Assembly: GCA_018881555.1 (NCBI GenBank)
Contig: JACAXG010000025.1
Span: forward strand, 2,383,446 to 2,447,445
Source: Amblyornis subalaris
Lineage: Eukaryota; Chordata; Aves; Passeriformes; Ptilonorhynchidae
DNA length: 64,000 nucleotides
Direction of reading: 5' to 3'
A program made the translations under genes and the position numbers. The notes below the pieces were generated by a model that ran no database searches, was not told where the DNA came from, and was given only the letters and a program-made list of their open reading frames with translations. How positions within the stretch are numbered: position 1 is the first letter of the stretch; every line of letters begins with the position of its first letter. Shown here in pieces: positions 58,386-64,000 of the stretch.

Positions 58386-60019
58386 GGGACAGCCATCCCC
58401 CACCTGGGCTGGGTGCAGCTGAGGAGGTGAGGGAGATGGGGCAGCCCGGGCCACAAGGGGAGCATGGTGGCATCCTGTGGCACCGCTGATTCAGTGCCAG
58501 CACAGCAGCCCCTTTTCTCCCATGCAGTTGAACATGCTGCAGCTCCCGCTCCATGACCTGGCTCCCGGGGCGTCTGTGACAGGAGCACCAGTGTTGCATC
58601 TGGATAGGCCGGAAACATCCTCGTGGGACAGTGCCCATAGCCTGCCCAGTGCCCCCACTGCACCGGTTTGGGGCCACCACCTCCACGTGCTCGAGGCAGC
58701 TTCAGGGCTCTTCTGCCCCTGCCATGGGCTCTGCTTGCAGAGCTCTGGCTGGGAAGCAGCATTGAGCGTGGGCAGCGGTCATGCCCAGCCAGGCATGACT
58801 GGATGGGATGTCTCAAGCTGTTCCCATGCGTCTACTTTGCATGGCATTTCTGCTGTTCTGCCATGAGCATCTCTAGGCAGGGGATCTGGTCCTGCCTCTC
58901 CCCNCAGCATGGGCTGCAATTTCGGTTCATGCAGGCAATAAATCAGCCTGCTTGCCTGGAGGTGGCTATGTGGCCCCTGCTGCTTCAGCTCACATTTCCC
59001 AGCTTCAAATTACCCCAGGCTGCCAGAGAGTTGGATAATTTTGTGCCGCTTATCCAAACTGCCCCTGCTCTGTTTTCGTTGCCAGATTTTGCCAAAGCCC
59101 CTCGAGTGTCTCCATGTCCAGGCACAGCACCTTCCAGCACATGGTCCCCCTCTCCCCGCTGGGGAGCAGAGCTGCACCAGCCCCGACCGCTCAACACCAC
59201 AGGGAGTAAGATGAGCCTCGTCAAGGCAGCTTCAATCAACCGCAACAGCATTTGCTCCTTGACATACCAGATCAGCACAGGGTCAGAGGTCCCCTGCCAA
59301 ATTTTGACATGTTTTTCTCAGCTGGGGAGCAGTCCAGAGCGTGGGCTTTGCTGGAAACCACCTGGAGCTTTTCTTCTTGAAAACAGTTTTTCTCAATGGG
59401 GTTCCTTTGATGCTCACACTGGGAGCACCTCATGCAGCAGTTACACTCCCAGCTGGAGTCTCCTTTCCCCTCATTGAGGAGTCTCTCTTTCCGTCCCCTT
59501 CAGCCCCTTCCCCTGCCCCACCAGTGCCAAGCAGCCATTGGCTGGAGGTGCTGGAGGCGATGGCAAGCTCTCTGATGGAAACAGCCCTGCCATGGGAAAG
59601 CAAGTGAGGGAATCCTTCTGCTGGCACCACCCACAAAGTGTTGGGTGCCATGGGATGCCAGGGGATGCTGGTGGAGAAGGGGCTCACGACAGCACAGCTC
59701 ACCATGGTGACAGGCCAGCCAAGCTGCCCCATAAGAAAAGCACTGAATCCATGAAACTATTCAGACATCCCAAGTGTGTGTGATTAGAAAAGCACAGTGA
59801 TTTGGGGGCCAAGCAGAGCGAAAAGATCTGTGTTTGTGTGGCATCAGCAGATTTCCCTACAGCCCCCACTTTTGGGGCAACAGAAGTTATTAAATGAGGC
59901 GCATCCACAGTGGTCCCAGCAGGATCCTCTCCCCTGCATGCTATCTCCTCTCTCCCTGCAGCCTGGCTTCTTCCCACACCAGCCTTTTTCCAGCTCCTTG
60001 CACTGGTGCTAATCCCCTA

Positions 60020-60225
60020 ATCTGTGCAAAGCANTAATTTTCTGCATGGCACAGCGGCAGCTTTTAGATCTGCATCCCTCCTCCTCCAACAGCCAGTTCC
60101 CTTATCAGCAGAAGGTATCAGGTGAGCCAGGCACCATCTACTTCTGATAAACGCATGTTTTATTTTGCCCTATTTCCATTTATCTCCAAGCTTGTAATTA
60201 TCCCTCATCTGGCAATGCATTGTGC
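60020..60225. promoter_or_regulatory. AT-rich candidate element
   Basis: CCCCTAATCTGTGC, CANTAATTTTCTGCATGG, CTTCTGATAAACGCATG, TTTTATTTTGCCC and GCTTGTAATTATCC; moderately AT-rich and complex. Confidence 0.35.
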
Positions 60226-60504
60226 TGCCTTGCGTGCCGAGGAGCGGAGGCGACGCGTGCTTTTCCAGGTATCCCTGAACTAAAGCCTCCTGCCGGTGGG
60301 GTGCAAGGACCCGGTGGGGCGATGCAGACAGACGGGTCCTGCCCACCACGCTGGCTGCCGGGCCGTCCTTCCCTTTCTCCACACCCGGGCTGCGTTCCCT
60401 TTAATCTCGCACAGCGGTGGAGATGGATTTTCTCCCTGTGAGCCAGATGTGTTGCACGGAGCATAAACACCCGCGACAGTTGTTGTGCTCCTCGGTGCGA
60501 AGGC

Positions 60505-60685
60505 ATCAGATGTCTGCATTAAAACAAAGCTCTCCACTTAATTACTCAGGCTGATAATTCAGTGTGTGGAGGCGGCTCTGGCTGAGAGCAGAGGGCTGGA
60601 TCACAGCTGGGACTGGAGAGCCTTGGAGTGCACATTAATCCCGGCTCTTGCAGCCCTGATTAATGGTGCTGGAAACATGCCTGCC
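60505..60685. promoter_or_regulatory. AT-rich candidate element
   Basis: GCATTAAAACAAAGC, CTTAATTACTCAGGCTGATAATTC, GCACATTAATCCCGG and CTGATTAATGG. Spaced homeodomain- and OTX-like cores. Confidence 0.35.
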
Positions 60686-61574
60686 CCACTCATTCCCAGG
60701 GGAAGGGTCCATTACTGCCCCACCAGAGAGCACCCAGAGTGGTGCCCAAGTGGCTCTGCTGACTCCTTGCTGGGCCAAGACACCCTCTTTCTGGTGTCTT
60801 CAGGGTGGGATGGTTGAGGATATGAGGGACCATTGCTCTGAGGGTGCTGTTCTGCAATGGGAACACCCATCCACTGCATCTGGAGCTCATGGGAGCTGGG
60901 AGATGGTGAAGGTCAGGCAGGACCCCAGGATCACCTTGTGCAGGGACCTGCTGCCAGCTGGAGGGAGCTGGAGACAGATCACGGCTGGGCTCAGAGCAAG
61001 ACCAGGCAGACCACTCAAGGCTTTCTCCTTGGGGCCAAAGCTGTTTGCTCCTGATAACCTGAATTTCTCCTTCCAGGACCAGAAAACACCTTCTGCAAGT
61101 TCTCCTTGCTCCCCTCAATCATCACCTGGGCCTAGCGAGACTCCTGGGGGAGTCCCTCACTCAGCTATGTGCCCTTGGCCTATGAGCACCCACCTGGCTC
61201 TGCCAGTCTGTCTGGATGGGATGCTCCCTTGGACCTATCTCCCCTGCTCTCTCCCTCCTGTCTGTTCCCTAACCCAGCCCCTACCCCTTCCCTCTCATCA
61301 TCCCTCTCTCTTAGTGNCTGGACATCCCTGGATTTGGGACATCCCTCTCCTAGCAGAGCCCCTAGCAGAGCCCTGAGCACCCTGCAGATCTGCCTGTGGG
61401 GTCCTGTCTGTCCAGGGAGACTGATTTCCTCCAGCTCAGCTCCAGCCCTCTTATCTCTCCTCCCTGGTCTGCACACTTTGCTCTGTGGCCGGGGCGAGTG
61501 GGAGCGACAGACCCCATCCTGCCCAGGCTGAGCACCCAGGCTGGTGCTGGGCATGCACGGCAGAGGGGCCCAAA

Positions 61575-61594
61575 GCAGGCAGGCAGGCAGGCAG
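61575..61594. repeat. (GCAG)5 microsatellite
   Basis: Five perfect GCAG copies. Confidence 0.9.
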
Positions 61595-61619
61595 CTGTAG
61601 GCAGCATATCCCAGCGGGG

Positions 61620-61945
61620 CCCCAAGAGTTAAACTGTCATGTATTCAGGGCCATGCGCTGGCCAGGAATTACACTTTTATCGGCATGCGGTGCTGCCGCC
61701 ACTTGAATTGGGACTGGGAACTCTATTTCCGAGCTCACCCAAATTATTCTCGAAGAGATAAAGCGCGGTGCAGAGCAGCGCCGGCGCTTCATTAACATTC
61801 CCCAGCCCATTCAGCTTTAAACGAAGATTGCCTGCCTCGGAAAATGATAAAATTGAACATGTGAAGCAGGGCATTATGTTCCATCAGCCGATATTATTTC
61901 CCACGCAGGGGCCGAGTGGAGACACAAACAGCTATTTATGCAGTA
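61620..61945. promoter_or_regulatory. Strong candidate conserved non-coding element
   Basis: A complex, non-repetitive block of about 325 bases: GTTAAACTGTCATG, GGAATTACACTTTTATCGG, CCAAATTATTCTCG, AGATAAAGCGCGG, CTTCATTAACATTCC, GCTTTAAACG, AATGATAAAATTGAAC, CGATATTATTTCCC and GCTATTTATGC. Non-coding and TE-free by eye. Confidence 0.45.
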
Positions 61946-62373
61946 CCTGNCCAAGCCGGGGTGGCTTGGGAGTGGGGAGCAGGCGGTGGCAGGGACACAG
62001 GGTGGGTGGTGAGTGCCCCCCACCCATCCCTGGGCATAAGAGGGGCTGCCTGCATGTTGATAAGGTCACTCTGCCTTCCTGGGGGCTCCCAGGCTTGTGC
62101 CCAGGGTGTAGGGTGGGTCCAGGACCACAGACCTGCTCCATGCACTTGGTGTGGAAAAGGGTTCAGGAGTGTGTGTGTTCCCCCGAGCAGCACTGGCAAG
62201 GCTGGGGCATGTCCATCTGCTGCCCTGCTCTGGGAATGTGTGTCCCCTGCTAGGGTTGAGCAAGCAGGGTGCTGGTTCCATATGCAGGATGGGGTTCCAC
62301 CACTCATGGCTGTGTGCTGGGCCAGTGGGATTGGGGAGCATCCACAGTCAGGGAGCATGTGCCTCCCCAGAGG

Positions 62374-62418
62374 CAGGCAGGGAGGGCTGAGTGGGCAGGG
62401 AGGGCTGAGCAGGCAGGC
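62374..62418. repeat. ~18-bp direct repeat, two copies
   Basis: GGCAGGGAGGGCTGAG occurs twice in succession with short variable joins. Confidence 0.7.
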
Positions 62419-63034
62419 CCCCGGGGCTGTGATTGGATTTTGCTTGGCCATGCTGAGCCTATCGATCCAGTAGTAATTAAAGTCGCTCCAAAACCTGACT
62501 CATATTCAACCTTGGGAGGAAGGAGCTTCTCTGAGAAACACCCTCTGCTCCCCATGCTCTGGCAAAGCCTTGGAGCAAAGCCTTTCCAGGGTCCTTCCAG
62601 CCCATTCCAGCCCCCTAATGGGCTCTGTCCNAAAGGTGAACCCTGTCTTGGGACTGTCTGGGGCACAGGCAGCAGCACCCATCAGGCAGTATCCTGGCCA
62701 GTGTCCCCGGTACCACACAACATCGGTGGCAAATGCTGACTAGGTTCAGTCCTTGGAATTACATGGACCCTATAGATATTTTATGGATTCTGGCTATTTT
62801 CTCACGAAGTGCCTGAGACACACCCCTGGCATATCCCCCATGCCCCTTTCTTGTCACTGTCTAGGTCCTGCAAGGGACAGGCACAGCNAGAGGAGCTTGT
62901 TGAATCCACAGCCACTCCCAAGAGACACCGGGGTGTTGGGATGGACCTGCTGCCCCGTGTCCATGGGGTGCAAGACCTCTTCTCCGGGCCACAGGCACCC
63001 GGGGAGGTGTGAAGGCCCGCGAGGAGCCTGCCAG

Positions 63035-63045
63035 GTGTGTGTGTG

Positions 63046-63090
<45 letters not shown>
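63035..63090. repeat. (GT)28 microsatellite with one interruption
   Basis: Alternating GT for 56 bases with one C at 63052. It yields a His/Thr repeat in the minus frame, which is why a long spurious open frame crosses it. Confidence 0.95.
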
Positions 63091-63092
<2 letters not shown>

Positions 63093-63119
63093 GAACTTGC
63101 ATGCCCAGCCCTGCCGTCA

Positions 63120-64000
63120 GCCCCGCTGCTATTCCCGGTATTCGTAGCAGGTCGGGACAGGCACGGGGGAGGGGGAGCTGCCTTTCACCGGCGCCCCCCG
63201 CACCCTGCCCGGACCCTCCGGCGAGAAGGCAGGGCCGCCAGGGCCCGGGCTCTGCGGCAGGGAGAGGGCGCGGGGCCGGAGGCTGCCCCGGGGAGCCTCG
63301 GGCAGGGGACCCGGGGGCAGAGCACGGGCAGCGTGGGCAGCAACTGCGCGTTGCGGCGGGGAGGTGGCTCCATCTGCAGGACACGGACCAGGCCGGGAGA
63401 CCCGGTGCGGGGGATCCCCGCCGCCCCCGCCCGCCGCTCTGTATGTGGGGCACAGCGCTGGGGGACAGCGGGCAAGGACATCGGCTCCTCCGGCTTCTCC
63501 GGCCGCCACCCACGCCGCTCCCGGGAAGCGGGCATGGGGAAGCAGTGCCCCCTACAGCACTCCTGCACCCCCAGCGCCTCCCGCGCCCGGTGCTCCCCTC
63601 GATGCCCCTGCACCCCCCGATCACCCCGCACCCACTGCCCCTGCACCCCTTAAAAGTGCTCTCATCAGGTACACCCAGCGCCTGGGCACCCGCCGCCCCC
63701 AGAGGCGCCCCTCACCCTGCTCCGCAACCCTGCAGCCAGTGCTGCCCCCCGCACCCCGGGGCACTACACGCCCAGAGATCCCGAGAACGCTCCCCCGCGC
63801 CAGTAGCCGTCGGGGCACCGGGTCGAAGCCCGGTGGCGGCGGGAGGCGGAGGCGGGGCCGGGACGGGCTCCACCCCGGCCCCCGGCCCACATAGGCCGGC
63901 CGGGAAGGCCCCTCACCCCGAGTCTGCGCCGTCGCGGGGGCCCACGGAGGTTCCCGGCGGTCGGAGAAGAGCGTGGGGCAGGAGCAGCGGGTNGATACTC
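63120..64000. promoter_or_regulatory. CpG island at the right edge
   Basis: CpG-dense sequence runs from about 63120 to the end, strongest at 63180-63500 and 63690-63970, with GC boxes such as GAGGCGGGGCCGGG (about 63850). It probably covers the promoter or first exon of a gene extending beyond the window, or the 5' end of the a-type ASIC transcript. No coding exon could be recognised. Confidence 0.5.

Larger units (their letters stand above)
56271..63034. other. Upstream flank of the a-type ASIC exon
   Basis: No coding exon is recognised. It holds the CR1 remnant at 58.1 kb, several AT-rich islands and small repeats. The next gene in transcript-upstream direction is not inside this interval. 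Confidence 0.55.

Noticed and set aside
62854..63624. 256-codon minus-strand open frame containing a His/Thr repeat
   Set aside because: It crosses the GT microsatellite and the CpG island; not a gene.
63800..63840. tRNA T-arm-like sequence CCGGGTCGAAGCCCGG
   Set aside because: No GTTCRA consensus and no acceptor, D or anticodon arms can be placed.
1..64000. CRISPR array, operon or phage-type system
   Set aside because: The sequence is vertebrate; no regularly spaced exact repeats with unique spacers and no bacterial genes are present.

Overview
The window looks like vertebrate, most probably avian, nuclear DNA. It is GC-rich with CpG islands and AT-rich islands that resemble conserved non-coding elements. 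Repeats are few: three recognisable CR1-type LINE remnants, some microsatellites and some degenerate minisatellites. There is no bacterial-style gene packing, and nearly all long open frames are GC-driven noise. About 70 isolated single N bases, unevenly spread, point to a draft or consensus assembly. The species call is an inference from the CR1 remnants, the low repeat load and the ASIC sequence.

Only two protein-coding segments can be supported, both on the minus strand and both first coding exons of acid-sensing ion channel (ASIC) proteins. The exon at 20535-21110 encodes the N-terminal 192 residues of ASIC4. About 34.3 kb upstream in transcript order, 55417-56070 encodes a different ASIC N-terminus of 218 residues, of the kind found in ASIC1a and ASIC2a. 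Each begins at an in-frame ATG downstream of an in-frame stop. Each contains cytosolic N-terminus, HG motif, TM1 and the first part of the extracellular palm. Each ends in phase 0 at a GTGAGTGC donor at the homologous codon. I saw no later ASIC exon anywhere in the window, neither between the two exons nor between the ASIC4 exon and the left edge. The simplest reading is one ASIC4 locus with two alternative promoters and first exons that splice to common exons left of base 1, as in ASIC1 and ASIC2. A separate or decayed ASIC gene is the alternative.

Layout: 1-420 is a CpG island at the left edge. 421-20528 is ASIC4 intron 1, with a CR1 remnant, a (GGGAT)n tract and several AT-rich candidate enhancers. 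20535-22320 is the ASIC4 exon and its CpG-island promoter. 22330-55410 is sequence between the two first exons. It holds an 18-bp TAAT-rich tandem array, a 1.7-kb degenerate minisatellite, a compound inverted repeat at 32.3 kb and a dense series of AT-rich islands with homeodomain-, MEF2- and CDX/HOX-like sites. 55417-56270 is the a-type exon and its GC-box promoter region. 56271-63030 is upstream sequence with one CR1 remnant and more AT-rich islands. 63035-64000 is a GT microsatellite followed by a CpG island that probably marks another promoter.

Enhancer, promoter and shared-exon statements are inferences from sequence appearance. No alignment, expression or conservation data were available.
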